DNA from: Merdivivens faecigallinarum
Lineage (GTDB): Bacteria > Bacteroidota > Bacteroidia > Bacteroidales > UBA932
Length of the DNA stretch: 25,346 bases
NCBI GenBank assembly: GCA_017695055.1
Contig: JADILY010000059.1
Coordinates: forward strand, 1-25,346
Reading direction: 5' to 3'
The notes under the pieces are model-generated. The model was not told the origin of the DNA and did not search any database. It worked only from the letters and a program-made list of their open reading frames with translations. Positions 14,696 to 23,313 of the stretch are shown one piece after another. How positions within the stretch are numbered: the first letter of the stretch is position 1; each line of letters opens with the position of its first letter. The translations under genes were made by a program, and so were the position numbers.

Positions 14696-15316
14696 TTATA
14701 ACAATGGACCAATAAAATTGACAGAATCGACATAAGTCTTGGTAGAATCATTATTTATGATGAAAAAATTGTCGAAAGGACGGAGGATTTTCGAATGCCT
14801 CGCCCTCTGGTCCGACTCGATGCCATAGCCCTGCATGAAACCGCTCGGGGAAAACATTTTTACATAACAGTCGGTAAAAATCCTTTCGTTTTCCTTGTCC
14901 CAGTACAGGGTATCGGTCTCCAGGCGTTCGCCCTTGATGATATTGCTGACTACTACATCCCCGAAAGCCTCCCAGGTCTCCCCTTCCTCCTTCGAATCGA
15001 CATGGCGGGCCTTCTGCGAATTTATTTCCGTTTCCAAAAGCCCTTCTTCATTATAAATGAACACATTGAAACCGTCCGGAAAAATTTCGTAGGAAACAGT
15101 GTCCTTCACATACCTTTCCATTTTCCGGGCCTCTACCCTCAACTGCATCACACCGTTTTCGGACTGTATGTGGAAAATCCCTTCGACTACCTGCATCGGA
15201 GTCTCGTCGAGGTCGATTTTTTCAGCTTCGCCCAATTCGCTTTTGCAGGAATATAGAACAGTAGCAGCCGTGGCCACGACTGCTACTGTCAGTGATGCTA
15301 TGAATCTTCTCTTCAA
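14696..15316 (-). CDS. lptC: LptC-type lipopolysaccharide export lipoprotein, TTG start
   Basis: LptC links the LptBFG extractor to the periplasmic Lpt bridge that carries LPS to the outer membrane. The frame has no ATG or GTG close to the signal sequence. The best start is TTG at 15316, seven bases after the TPR gene stop, giving 206 residues. That yields a lipoprotein signal (KRRFIASLTVAVVATAATVLYS then C24) instead of the usual membrane anchor. The body matches the LptC/OstA-like fold: MQVVEGIFHIQSENGVMQLRVEARKM, EGLLETEINSQKARH, and LETDTLYWDKENERIFTDCYVKMFSPSGFMQGYGIESD. The family call rests on this pattern and the envelope neighbours. Confidence 0.85.
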   Translation of the reverse strand: MKRRFIASLTVAVVATAATVLYSCKSELGEAEKIDLDETPMQVVEGIFHIQSENGVMQLRVEARKMERYVKDTVSYEIFPDGFNVFIYNEEGLLETEINSQKARHVDSKEEGETWEAFGDVVVSNIIKGERLETDTLYWDKENERIFTDCYVKMFSPSGFMQGYGIESDQRARHSKILRPFDNFFIINNDSTKTYVDSVNFIGPLL

Positions 15317-15323
15317 AGCTCGA

Positions 15324-16652
15324 TTATTTTTGTGTACGGACTTTCGTAGTCTCGGTAAGACCGCCGCAGGATACGGTGTAGGAATCCCCGTCGAGAACAT
15401 TGAACATGAACGCCTCGGCCTGGTCAGGGAAGTATTTCGAATACTGTGCTATAAGCGGATTGACCGTATCGGCAAGAGTAGGGTCGGCATTCTTGGCCTT
15501 TACGAGATAGTCGACAGCCACCCAAAGCGGAGCCCTCTGGTCTATTTCATTGCCAGGGCAATCGAGGCTCGCCCATACATTTGCCATGATGACATAGGAT
15601 TTTCCGGCGAGTGAAGGGTCAAGCTCCATGGCTTTCTTTGCAGACTGCACAGCCTTCACATCCATATTGTTATTCGAACATACCGAACTCATTTCATAGT
15701 AATACAGGGCATCCTGGGCCTCGTCCGAATCTGGCCTGTCGATAGCTTCCTGAAGATACTGCAAAGCAAGGTCTATTTCGTTGTTGGACTGATAAATCTG
15801 ATAAAGGAAATGAGCGGATATGTGGGTAGGCTCCAATTCGTCCAAAGACTTGGCGGCACGGAAGAACAGGTCGTTGTCAGTACAGTTCTCGGCAGATGAA
15901 AGCATCATTATTATGTTGGAAACCAACGCCTTGTCATTAGGAGTAGCATCGAAGCGAGGAGTAAAGAGCTCGATAAGCCTGTCGCAGCTTGCCACATTGC
16001 TTGCAATGAAGAGGCTCTCCACATCCTTGAGCACTGCTTCCAGAGAAGCCGTAGACTTGTTCTGGCTCTTGTTCTTGTCTATCGCGGTATTGATATTCGT
16101 GGTAATCTCTCCGAATACGGCCATGACGTCCTCCGCCATAATCGAACCCTGGGAATAAAGGGCGTTTGTGGCGTTCATGAGCCTTACGTATATCACATTG
16201 TTGGTCTTGTCCTTGGTGTAAGACATGTTTTCGCGCAGCACTTCATAGAGCTTGTTGTTGTCGGTTACATAGTTAATCATGTCCAAAGACTTGTTGTTCC
16301 TTGCAGTAACCGCATATTTAGGATAAGTGGCGATACGTATGTCGTGAAGGGTCATGAGGGTGTCGATAAGCGCATCCTTGTAAATCGCATTCATCGAATT
16401 CTTCGCGATAAGCGTTCTCATGAATTTCTGGCCGTCAATCAGCATATTCTGGCTTGCAGTAGGAGGACAGAGTTCATAAGCCTTCCTCCAGCGTGGAATG
16501 GCCTCTTCCATCGCATCCATATCCATGTACCTGTTGTAGAAAGTAAGATACCTTACGCACTCGGCACTGTCTGGACCGTATTTGCCCTGTGCTCCGGCTG
16601 CGAAACTTACAAGTGTCGCAAAAAAGACTGTTAGAAAAATTTTTTTAATCAT
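15324..16652 (-). CDS. Secreted TPR-repeat protein of unknown function
   Basis: A 442-residue protein with a clear signal peptide (MIKKIFLTVFFATLVSFAAGAQG, cleavage likely before Q22). It has tetratricopeptide-like helices through most of its length, for example YNRYMDMDAMEEAIPRW and LQYLQEAIDRPDSDEAQDALYYY, then VQSAKKAMELDPSLAGKSY. No catalytic motif is seen. It is 33 bases after the outer-membrane protein gene and 7 bases before the lptC start, so it is probably translated with them and acts in the periplasm. Such repeat proteins usually serve as scaffolds; a role in LPS or outer-membrane protein traffic is inference from position only. Confidence 0.85.
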   Translation of the reverse strand: MIKKIFLTVFFATLVSFAAGAQGKYGPDSAECVRYLTFYNRYMDMDAMEEAIPRWRKAYELCPPTASQNMLIDGQKFMRTLIAKNSMNAIYKDALIDTLMTLHDIRIATYPKYAVTARNNKSLDMINYVTDNNKLYEVLRENMSYTKDKTNNVIYVRLMNATNALYSQGSIMAEDVMAVFGEITTNINTAIDKNKSQNKSTASLEAVLKDVESLFIASNVASCDRLIELFTPRFDATPNDKALVSNIIMMLSSAENCTDNDLFFRAAKSLDELEPTHISAHFLYQIYQSNNEIDLALQYLQEAIDRPDSDEAQDALYYYEMSSVCSNNNMDVKAVQSAKKAMELDPSLAGKSYVIMANVWASLDCPGNEIDQRAPLWVAVDYLVKAKNADPTLADTVNPLIAQYSKYFPDQAEAFMFNVLDGDSYTVSCGGLTETTKVRTQK

Positions 16653-16685
16653 TTTTAGTTTGTTTTTTATATTCTTATAGTTTTT

Positions 16686-17990
16686 TTATTTGTAGCGATA
16701 TCTTTGGAACCATACGTCATGCAGGCTGAACCCGATTACGAACTTGAAATAACGCTCCCTCATCGTAACGCCGCCGAAACCTCCCCTCTGTCCGAAATCT
16801 ATACCTACGTTTATCCCATTGTAGAATCTGAAAACCGGAAACGTGAATCCCAACGTAATCCCGATTTCCCCCACGTTATGGCCGTTCATCGTATAGTAGG
16901 ACTGGTTGAAATAAACCCCTCCCCTGTACGAAACCCTTTTCATATAATAACGTATGTCGTATCTGTTAGGAACGAACTCGAAACCGGCCCTGAACGAATT
17001 GGAAACCGTACTGCGGAAAACATCTTTTTTGTTGAAAGCCGTCATATCGTCTATTCCCGTATTGCGCCAGTCGGATCTCGTATAATTGAACTCGACTGTC
17101 CATTTGTCGGATTTTCTGAATGAAACCCCAACCCCTATTTCGTCCGCCAGCCGGAAAGACGGCTTGGAAGAATCGTTGCGCACAGTATCCACGACACTTG
17201 AAGTGGTGGCGTATGCGAAACGGGTCCTGTTTCCATTCATATTGGTGCCCATTCTGTATGTCGCCCCGAGAATCATGGAATAATCACCGGAAAAACCCTG
17301 CTCGTACTGGAGGCCGAATTTTCCCGAAATCCCGTATACGTGATGCTTGGTGCCGGTATCCCAGGAACGGTAAGACGAGTTGTCATAATCTATGGTCGAA
17401 TGCCTTTCGAGGTTGCCGAAATAGTAGGTCAATTCGGCTCCTACGGACAATCTGTCCCAGAATGTCACCGCTCCCGAAAGGAACAGCGAGTAAATGCTTC
17501 CCTCACCGTAATATCCGTATCTCGAATCCCCGACTGTCGCCAGTATGTCCTCGTTGGTCTCCCTTCTGGAAAAATTGTATCCCAAATCACTGAAAGGAGT
17601 GATTCCCACCGCAATGGCGGAACTTCTGTAAATAGGGAACGAAAGCACGAAATCGTACATATTGAACGTATTGAAAAGGGTTTTCGATGCTCCGTCCTTA
17701 AAATACGAGTTTTTCTGCTGGACTCCGAAATCCGCCATGAACGCGAGCGTATCGCGCGCGGAAATCGCCGCCGGATTCAGAAAATTGATATGTCTGGTAT
17801 TGCGGGTCGCTATCCCCACTCCTCCCATCATATTGTTGAATGCGGAACCGCCACGGGAAATATCGCCTATCCCATAGATGGAAAACGGCGAAAAACTGCC
17901 CAAAGCATCTTCACTCTGGGCACTTACCCGCAAAGGAAACAGCAAAACGGTCGCTGCCAGTATATAAAACAATTTAAGCGGTTTCATCAA
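16686..17990 (-). CDS. Outer-membrane beta-barrel protein of unknown function
   Basis: A 434-residue protein with a signal peptide (cleavage likely after LRVSA, before QSED). Alternating aromatic/hydrophobic beta strands fill the sequence and it ends in VWFQRYRYK, consistent with a barrel. The start of the mature part (SPFSIYGIGDISRGGSAFNNMMGGVGIATR) and NPAAISARDTLAF recall the FadL/OmpP1-like proteins common in Bacteroidota. No transport substrate can be inferred. Its ATG (17990, or M2 at 17987) lies inside the coaX 3' end, a 17-base overlap implying translational coupling. The TPR gene follows. Confidence 0.85.
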   Translation of the reverse strand: MMKPLKLFYILAATVLLFPLRVSAQSEDALGSFSPFSIYGIGDISRGGSAFNNMMGGVGIATRNTRHINFLNPAAISARDTLAFMADFGVQQKNSYFKDGASKTLFNTFNMYDFVLSFPIYRSSAIAVGITPFSDLGYNFSRRETNEDILATVGDSRYGYYGEGSIYSLFLSGAVTFWDRLSVGAELTYYFGNLERHSTIDYDNSSYRSWDTGTKHHVYGISGKFGLQYEQGFSGDYSMILGATYRMGTNMNGNRTRFAYATTSSVVDTVRNDSSKPSFRLADEIGVGVSFRKSDKWTVEFNYTRSDWRNTGIDDMTAFNKKDVFRSTVSNSFRAGFEFVPNRYDIRYYMKRVSYRGGVYFNQSYYTMNGHNVGEIGITLGFTFPVFRFYNGINVGIDFGQRGGFGGVTMRERYFKFVIGFSLHDVWFQRYRYK

Positions 17991-18702
17991 AATTAAAATG
18001 GCAAGCTATCAAGGCAAGGCCCTTCAATACCAAATTACAAACTGCAAATATCGGTCTTTTCATTTTACCGGCAAAATAAAATGCATCACCGCCGGTAAAA
18101 ACGCATAAATATTCCGGATATTTTTGCAGGTAGCCTTCTATTTCAAAAATTATACCCGAATTGACACCGGAATGGATGGATTCGGAAATATTCATCCCCC
18201 TTTCAATAAAAAAATCGGGAGTATCCAGTGCCGGCAGCCCTGAAGAATACCTTGCAATGGCCTTGTACCTCGACCTCAGACCCGGTGAAACCGCACCACC
18301 GCAATATCTGCCTTTGCCATCTACGAAATCGACACTTATCATGGAGCCCAAATCGAATACCATTACATCCCTGCCCTTGAAAAGGATGGAAGCCGCAACT
18401 ATGGAAGCCTTCCTGTCCGGAGGCAATGATGCGGAAGCCTCTCCGAAATCCACGGGAAGCCCTGCAAAATCCCCGGGGAGAATCACCTCACGGCAATTTT
18501 CCTTCAAAACCTTTATCAAATTGGGGTCAGCCGGTCCGGAAGATGACACCACACAGGTTTCCACCTTGCCGCCGGAAACTATGCGCGAAATGAAATCCGC
18601 TACCTTGTAACCCTGATACCGGAAAATCTTCCCGAGTTGCCCGCCGTCCGCCAAAGCGGCCTTTACAGACAGGCTGCCTATGTCTATTACAAGATTGGCC
18701 AT
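17974..18702 (-). CDS. coaX: Type III pantothenate kinase (divergent)
   Basis: Phosphorylates pantothenate, the first step of coenzyme A synthesis. The 242-residue protein has the CoaX layout of an acetate/sugar-kinase fold: VIDIGS at 5-10, LPPDR at 93-97, VFDLGSMISVDF at 115-126, GGAVSPGL at 135-142 and FTGGDA at 202-207. The usual DIGNT phosphate motif reads DIGSL, and DAGT/DLGT reads DLGS. The aspartates D7, D96, D117 and D125 remain. The ATG at 18702 is preferred; a TTG two codons earlier would overlap the ruvB stop. It begins 2 bases after ruvB and overlaps the next gene. Activity may be kept, but the motif changes are notable. Confidence 0.87.
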   Translation of the reverse strand: MANLVIDIGSLSVKAALADGGQLGKIFRYQGYKVADFISRIVSGGKVETCVVSSSGPADPNLIKVLKENCREVILPGDFAGLPVDFGEASASLPPDRKASIVAASILFKGRDVMVFDLGSMISVDFVDGKGRYCGGAVSPGLRSRYKAIARYSSGLPALDTPDFFIERGMNISESIHSGVNSGIIFEIEGYLQKYPEYLCVFTGGDAFYFAGKMKRPIFAVCNLVLKGLALIACHFNFDETA

Positions 18703-18704
18703 GT

Positions 18705-19730
18705 TCAAAACAAACTTCCGTCCGCCGCTTCAAATTTCGATATGCCGAGATGCCCGTATGCCAGATCGGTCACTTCCCTTCCGCGAGGAGTCCTCATTAT
18801 GAACCCTTCCTTTATAAGGAACGGCTCGTACACTTCCTCCACGGTACCGGGATCTTCTCCTATGGCCGTAGCTATCGTATTGATTCCCACAGGACCACCC
18901 TTGAATTTGGTTATGATTGTCCTGAGTATCTTATTGTCTATGGAATCGAGGCCGCGCTTGTCTATATTGAGGGCGTCGAGGGCATAACGCGCTATCTCCA
19001 TGTCTATGAAACCGTCGCCCTTGACCTGGGCGAAATCCCTGACCCTCCTCAGCAACGAATTGGCTATACGGGGAGTCCCCCTGCTCCTGCGGGCTATTTC
19101 GAACGCGGCTTCGGCCGATATTTCTATTCCGAGTATCGAAGCGCTCCTGACAATAATCTTTACAAGGGTATCTGTATCATAGTATTCCAACGCGAAATTG
19201 ATTCCGAACCTTGCACGGAGGGGGGAGGTGAGAAGTCCGCTGCGCGTTGTCGCCCCGACAAGCGTGAACGGATTGAGGGCTATCCTCACCGAACGGGCGC
19301 CAGGCCCCTTGTCAATCATGATATCTATGACGAAATCCTCCATTGCGGAATACAGGTATTCTTCAACCACCGGAGACAGCCGGTGTATCTCATCTATGAA
19401 AAGCACATCGCCCTCATCCAGCGAAGTAAGAAGCCCAGCCAGATCCCCGGGCTTGTCGAGGACGGGGCCCGAAGTCACTTTCATATTGACTCCCAGTTCA
19501 TTGGCAACTATTTTTGCCAAAGTGGTCTTTCCTAATCCCGGAGGGCCGTGCAGCAAAAGGTGGTCGAGGGCCTCTCCACGCATCTTCGCGGCCTTTACGA
19601 AAATTTTCAGATTTTCTATAATTTTGTCCTGTCCGGAGAATTCACCGAACTCCTGGGGCCTTATCATCCCTTCGAAATCCTTGTCCTTTCCAACCGACAC
19701 TTTTCTCGGGTCGAAATCCTCGTTTTCCAT
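18705..19730 (-). CDS. ruvB: Holliday junction branch migration ATPase RuvB
   Basis: A hexameric AAA+ motor that drives branch migration with RuvA. With the start at 19730 it has 341 residues: Walker A GPPGLGKTT (62-70), Walker B LFIDEIH (110-116), sensor 1 GATTR (159-163), arginine finger R172 in LRARFG, and the C-terminal winged-helix DNA-binding domain (TPRGREVTDLAYGHLG). The start MENEDFDPR is chosen over an in-frame ATG at 19745 because the promoter box at 19750-19757 leaves no leader for the upstream ATG and other Bacteroidales RuvB proteins begin in this way. First gene of the minus-strand cluster; its stop is 2 bases before coaX. Confidence 0.96.
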   Translation of the reverse strand: MENEDFDPRKVSVGKDKDFEGMIRPQEFGEFSGQDKIIENLKIFVKAAKMRGEALDHLLLHGPPGLGKTTLAKIVANELGVNMKVTSGPVLDKPGDLAGLLTSLDEGDVLFIDEIHRLSPVVEEYLYSAMEDFVIDIMIDKGPGARSVRIALNPFTLVGATTRSGLLTSPLRARFGINFALEYYDTDTLVKIIVRSASILGIEISAEAAFEIARRSRGTPRIANSLLRRVRDFAQVKGDGFIDMEIARYALDALNIDKRGLDSIDNKILRTIITKFKGGPVGINTIATAIGEDPGTVEEVYEPFLIKEGFIMRTPRGREVTDLAYGHLGISKFEAADGSLF

Positions 19731-19749
19731 TTTTTCGAAATTCATGACA

Positions 19750-19757
19750 CAAATATA
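19750..19757 (-). promoter_or_regulatory. -7 promoter box of ruvB cluster
   Basis: On the minus strand the box is TATATTTG, an exact TAnnTTTG match. It ends only 4 bases before an ATG at 19745 and 19 bases before the preferred ruvB ATG at 19730. Transcription should begin near 19743-19746. Confidence 0.7.
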
Positions 19758-19983
19758 ATATTAGTTTTATTTTTAAAAGAGAATATGGATATATTTTAAT
19801 GTATGTTAATATGTTGATAACTTGAAATGCCCTTTGAAAATCAGCGTTTTGACTTTTTGGATTATGAAAAACAGGTGTTGAAAGGAGCTGTGGGAATTTT
19901 GTTATAATTTTTTTGCGGAAACGTTGCATTTTTTATTTTCTTTCCGTTATAAAAATTTTCACGGAATCCGGAGGATTATTTTA

Positions 19984-20016
19984 TTTGATTTTATCAACAC
20001 ATTATTTTTAACTTTG
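19984..20016 (+). promoter_or_regulatory. Promoter of mfd with both -33 and -7 elements
   Basis: TTTG at 19984-19987 and TAACTTTG at 20009-20016 are separated by 21 bases, matching the Bacteroidota consensus TTTG-N19-21-TAnnTTTG. This is the best complete promoter in the window. It overlaps a TTATCAACA site at 19991-19999, with two more TCAACA sites in the leader, so DnaA-like binding could affect mfd transcription. Confidence 0.75.
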
Positions 20017-20048
20017 TAACATGTTTTCAACACAATTTCAACATAGGG

Positions 20049-23000
20049 ATGTTCATAAGTAAGGAAAAAACAGGTGTAATTCGTAAATTCGCCGAAGAAG
20101 GCAGTGATGAAATCCGAATCGAAGGCCTTTATCTCTCTTCGAAAAGTTTTATGGCTGATGCGGTAATAGACGGAGGAATGAACGTGGTGCTGATGCCGGA
20201 CCGTGAAAGCGCTGAAAATTTTGCTTCGGACATATACAATATAAGGAAATCGGAGTCCGTTTATCTTCTGCCGGTGTCCGGTACGAAGCTGGAAAAGAGC
20301 GCGAGGAAGGCGACCTACAATGTCCAGCGTACTTCCGCAATCGGGGCTATTGTCGAATACGGGAACGGGAGCGCTCCTGAAGGCGGGGTGATAATAGTGA
20401 CCTATCCGGATGCCATAGAAGAGGAATTCGTGGAGAAAGGTGAGGTGAAAGATGCGGTAATGGTCCTGTCGAAGGGGGATGAGATTCCTCTCGATGCGTT
20501 GAAAAACAAGTTGTTGGAACATGGTTTCGTAAAGACTGATTTTGTTTCCGTTCCGGGCGAATTTGCCCTCAGGGGCGGTATTGTCGATGTGTTTTCCTAT
20601 TCTAACAATGTTCCTTACCGTATAGGGATGTTCGGGGACGAGATAGAGTCGATACGTACTTTTGATACGAATACGCAGCTTTCTACCGGGAGCATGGAAA
20701 GGGTGGAGATTTTTCCGGACATATCCGCGGGGAATGAAACATACGTGAAGAAATGCGGGTTCTTTTCGTTTATTCCAAAGGATACGGTACTGTGGATAGA
20801 TACTGCCGAAATATACAGGGAAAAGCCTTATTTTTCTCTGATAAGGAATTTCAGAAGGTTTATCATCGGTGCGGACCCGTCTTCGCGGCATGAAAACGTG
20901 CCTACGGTGAGATTCAATATTTCGCCCCAGCCTTCGTTCAACAAGAATTTCGAACTTCTTACCGAAGACCTGAAAGACAGGATGGAACACGGGTACAGCG
21001 TACACGTGCTCAGCGACAAACCGGGACAGGTCGAAAGGCTCAAAAGCATATTGTACACCTTCAATGTCCAGAATGTGGACTTCAGTGCCGGTTTTACTGT
21101 ACAGAACGGTTTCATCGACCATGATTCGAAGGTGTGCTGTTATACCGACCACGAGATTTTCGACAGGTTCCACAGGGTTGTTTCACGCCGCAGCGTTGAA
21201 ATGAGCGAATCGCTTACCATCAACGATCTGACGTCTTTCAAAATAGGTGATTACGTGGTGCATATCGACCATGGAATCGGCATTTTCGGAGGTCTTGTGA
21301 AGGTAAACATGAACGGGAAGATGCAGGAGATGGTAAAACTTGTGTACAAGGACAACGATGTAGTTTTCGTTTCCGTTCATTCATTGCATAAGATATCCCG
21401 GTACAAGTCTTCGGAAACGGAAGAAAAACCGAAGATAAACAAATTGGGAAGCAAGACGTGGCAGAACCTCAAGACATCGGCGAAGAGCAAGCTGAAAGAC
21501 ATAGCCAAAGATCTCATAGACCTGTATGCCAAAAGGAGGCAGGCCAAGGGTTTCCCGTTTTCCGCGGATACCTACATGCAGCAGGAACTGGAGTCTTCTT
21601 TCATATATGAGGATACTCCGGACCAGGAAAAGGCCACGAAGGCTGTCAAGGCCGACATGGAAGAGGCTTATCCGATGGACAGGCTCGTGTGCGGGGATGT
21701 GGGTTTCGGAAAGACCGAGGTTGCGATAAGGGCCGCTTTCAAGGCGGTTGCGGACAGCAAGCAGGTGGCGGTTTTGGTTCCGACAACCATTCTGGCCTTC
21801 CAGCATTACAATACCTTTACGGCCCGCCTGAAGGATTTTCCCTGCAATATCGATTATCTCAGCCGCATGAGGACGGCCAAAGAGACGAAAACCGTACTGG
21901 AGAATCTTGCGAACGGGAAAATCGATATTGTAATAGGTACCCACAAGCTGCTCGGAAAGGAAGTGAAATTCAAGGATTTGGGCCTGCTTATAGTGGATGA
22001 GGAACAAAAATTCGGAGTGGCGGCGAAAGAAAAACTCAAACAGTTGAAAATCAATGTGGACACTCTTACACTTACGGCTACTCCGATACCGCGTACATTG
22101 CAGTTTTCACTCCTCGGCGCCCGCGACCTTTCAATTATAAACACTCCTCCGCCCAACAGGATACCCGTAAGGACGGAAATTATGAATTTCGATGCCGATG
22201 CCATAAAGGATATCATCGATTATGAAATGGATAGGGGAGGGCAGGTATTTTTCGTTCATAACAAAATCGAGGACCTGTATGGAATAGCTTCTATTATTAA
22301 AGGTATAGTTCCGGATGCGGAGATATGCATAGGGCACGGCCAGATGGAAGCGAAGGAACTGGAGGAAAAGATCCTTGACTTCATGAAAGGGAGATATGAT
22401 ATACTCCTTTGCACTACCATTATTTCCAACGGAATAGACATTCCTAACGCCAATACTATGATTATCAACCAGGCGCAGAATTTCGGACTCAGCGATTTGC
22501 ACCAGTTGAGGGGCAGGGTAGGGCGTTCCAACAGGCAGGCTTACTGTTATCTCATAGTGCCTCCGCTTGTTTCCATTTCGGATGAGGCCCGCCGCAGACT
22601 GAAGGCCATAGAAGCGTTTTCGGAACTCGGGAGCGGTTTCAATATTGCGATGCAGGATTTGGATATCCGCGGGGCAGGAAACCTGCTTGGAGCCCAGCAG
22701 AGCGGTTTCATCTCGGACATGGGTTTCGAAACTTATCAGAAAATACTTACCGAGGCCATGGAGGAGCTCGGTTGCGAGACAGGGAACGTTGTCCGCAAGA
22801 CAAATGACAACTATGTGTCCGACTGTACGATAGAGACTGACATGCAATTGTTCATCCCGGATGATTATATCAATGTGCAGGCCGAGAAAATCAGACTTTA
22901 CAAGGAGTTGGATTCCATGACTTCAGTCCGCGAGGTGGACAGGTTCAACAAGGAGATATCGGACCGTTTCGGCCCGGTCCCGGAAGAATTCAGGCAGCTC

Positions 23001-23270
23001 ATGAATGTAGTGAAAATCAGGATTGTCGCCATGTCGCTCGGTTTCGAACGTATGATTATAAAGAACGGTGTGATGATAGCGCATTTCGTGTCCAATCCGA
23101 TGTCCCCTTATTATAAGTCGGAGCGTTTTGAAAAAGTGATAAGGTACATTCAGGACAATCCGGCTTCTTTCAAGCTGAAAGACAGCGGCGGACACCTGTA
23201 TATTTCGGTCAGGAATGTTCCCGATATGGATAAAGCGTATGAAATTCTGTGCGCCATGCGTAATGATTGA
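20049..23270 (+). CDS. mfd: Transcription-repair coupling factor Mfd
   Basis: Pushes stalled RNA polymerase off damaged DNA and recruits UvrA for nucleotide excision repair. The 1073-residue protein has an N-terminal UvrB-like module, an RNA-polymerase interaction domain (about 387-460, FKIGDYVVHIDHGIGIF), then the RecG-like motor with Walker A GDVGFGKTE (about 550-558), the DEEQ box (about 650), TATPIPRTL, and QLRGRVGR. The C-terminal domain (about 930-1073) is present. Length is a little below E. coli Mfd (1148), the shortfall being in the N-terminal half. A full promoter lies upstream. Third positions are G/T-rich, unlike plus-strand genes in the left of the window. Confidence 0.97.
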   Translation: MFISKEKTGVIRKFAEEGSDEIRIEGLYLSSKSFMADAVIDGGMNVVLMPDRESAENFASDIYNIRKSESVYLLPVSGTKLEKSARKATYNVQRTSAIGAIVEYGNGSAPEGGVIIVTYPDAIEEEFVEKGEVKDAVMVLSKGDEIPLDALKNKLLEHGFVKTDFVSVPGEFALRGGIVDVFSYSNNVPYRIGMFGDEIESIRTFDTNTQLSTGSMERVEIFPDISAGNETYVKKCGFFSFIPKDTVLWIDTAEIYREKPYFSLIRNFRRFIIGADPSSRHENVPTVRFNISPQPSFNKNFELLTEDLKDRMEHGYSVHVLSDKPGQVERLKSILYTFNVQNVDFSAGFTVQNGFIDHDSKVCCYTDHEIFDRFHRVVSRRSVEMSESLTINDLTSFKIGDYVVHIDHGIGIFGGLVKVNMNGKMQEMVKLVYKDNDVVFVSVHSLHKISRYKSSETEEKPKINKLGSKTWQNLKTSAKSKLKDIAKDLIDLYAKRRQAKGFPFSADTYMQQELESSFIYEDTPDQEKATKAVKADMEEAYPMDRLVCGDVGFGKTEVAIRAAFKAVADSKQVAVLVPTTILAFQHYNTFTARLKDFPCNIDYLSRMRTAKETKTVLENLANGKIDIVIGTHKLLGKEVKFKDLGLLIVDEEQKFGVAAKEKLKQLKINVDTLTLTATPIPRTLQFSLLGARDLSIINTPPPNRIPVRTEIMNFDADAIKDIIDYEMDRGGQVFFVHNKIEDLYGIASIIKGIVPDAEICIGHGQMEAKELEEKILDFMKGRYDILLCTTIISNGIDIPNANTMIINQAQNFGLSDLHQLRGRVGRSNRQAYCYLIVPPLVSISDEARRRLKAIEAFSELGSGFNIAMQDLDIRGAGNLLGAQQSGFISDMGFETYQKILTEAMEELGCETGNVVRKTNDNYVSDCTIETDMQLFIPDDYINVQAEKIRLYKELDSMTSVREVDRFNKEISDRFGPVPEEFRQLMNVVKIRIVAMSLGFERMIIKNGVMIAHFVSNPMSPYYKSERFEKVIRYIQDNPASFKLKDSGGHLYISVRNVPDMDKAYEILCAMRND

Positions 23271-23280
23271 AAATTATTTG

Positions 23281-23288
23281 TACCTTTG
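23281..23288 (+). promoter_or_regulatory. -7 promoter box of sdhAB
   Basis: TACCTTTG is an exact TAnnTTTG match 11 bases after the mfd stop and 25 bases before the sdhA ATG. The following GGCCAAAATTCAATAAAATAA leader closely matches that of tonB. It makes sdhA independent of mfd transcription. Confidence 0.72.
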
Positions 23289-23313
23289 GGCCAAAATTCA
23301 ATAAAATAACAAG

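Larger units (their letters stand above)
19746..20048. other. oriC: Candidate replication origin region (ruvB/mfd gap)
   Basis: About 300 very AT-rich bases between two divergent genes. Five sites share the TCAACA core and resemble the DnaA box TTATNCACA with one or more changes: TTATCAACA at 19991-19999 (+) and 19812-19820 (-), TTTTCAACA at 20024-20032 (+), ATTTCAACA at 20035-20043 (+), and CTTTCAACA at 19876-19884 (-). Stretches at 19750-19810 and 19895-19960 are almost only A/T and could unwind. Gene direction and G/C skew switch here, and a parS site lies 11.5 kb away. No exact TTATCCACA is present, and dnaA is not in the window, so this is inference. Confidence 0.5.

Noticed and set aside
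20998..21012. CACGTG core within mfd, as possible second parS
   Set aside because: The flanks (GTACACGTGCTC) lack the GTTN and NAAC arms that parS needs.
19959..21173. 404-residue minus-strand open frame opposite mfd
   Set aside because: It is antisense to the conserved N-terminal half of Mfd and would end in the ruvB/mfd gap; no promoter or family motif supports it.
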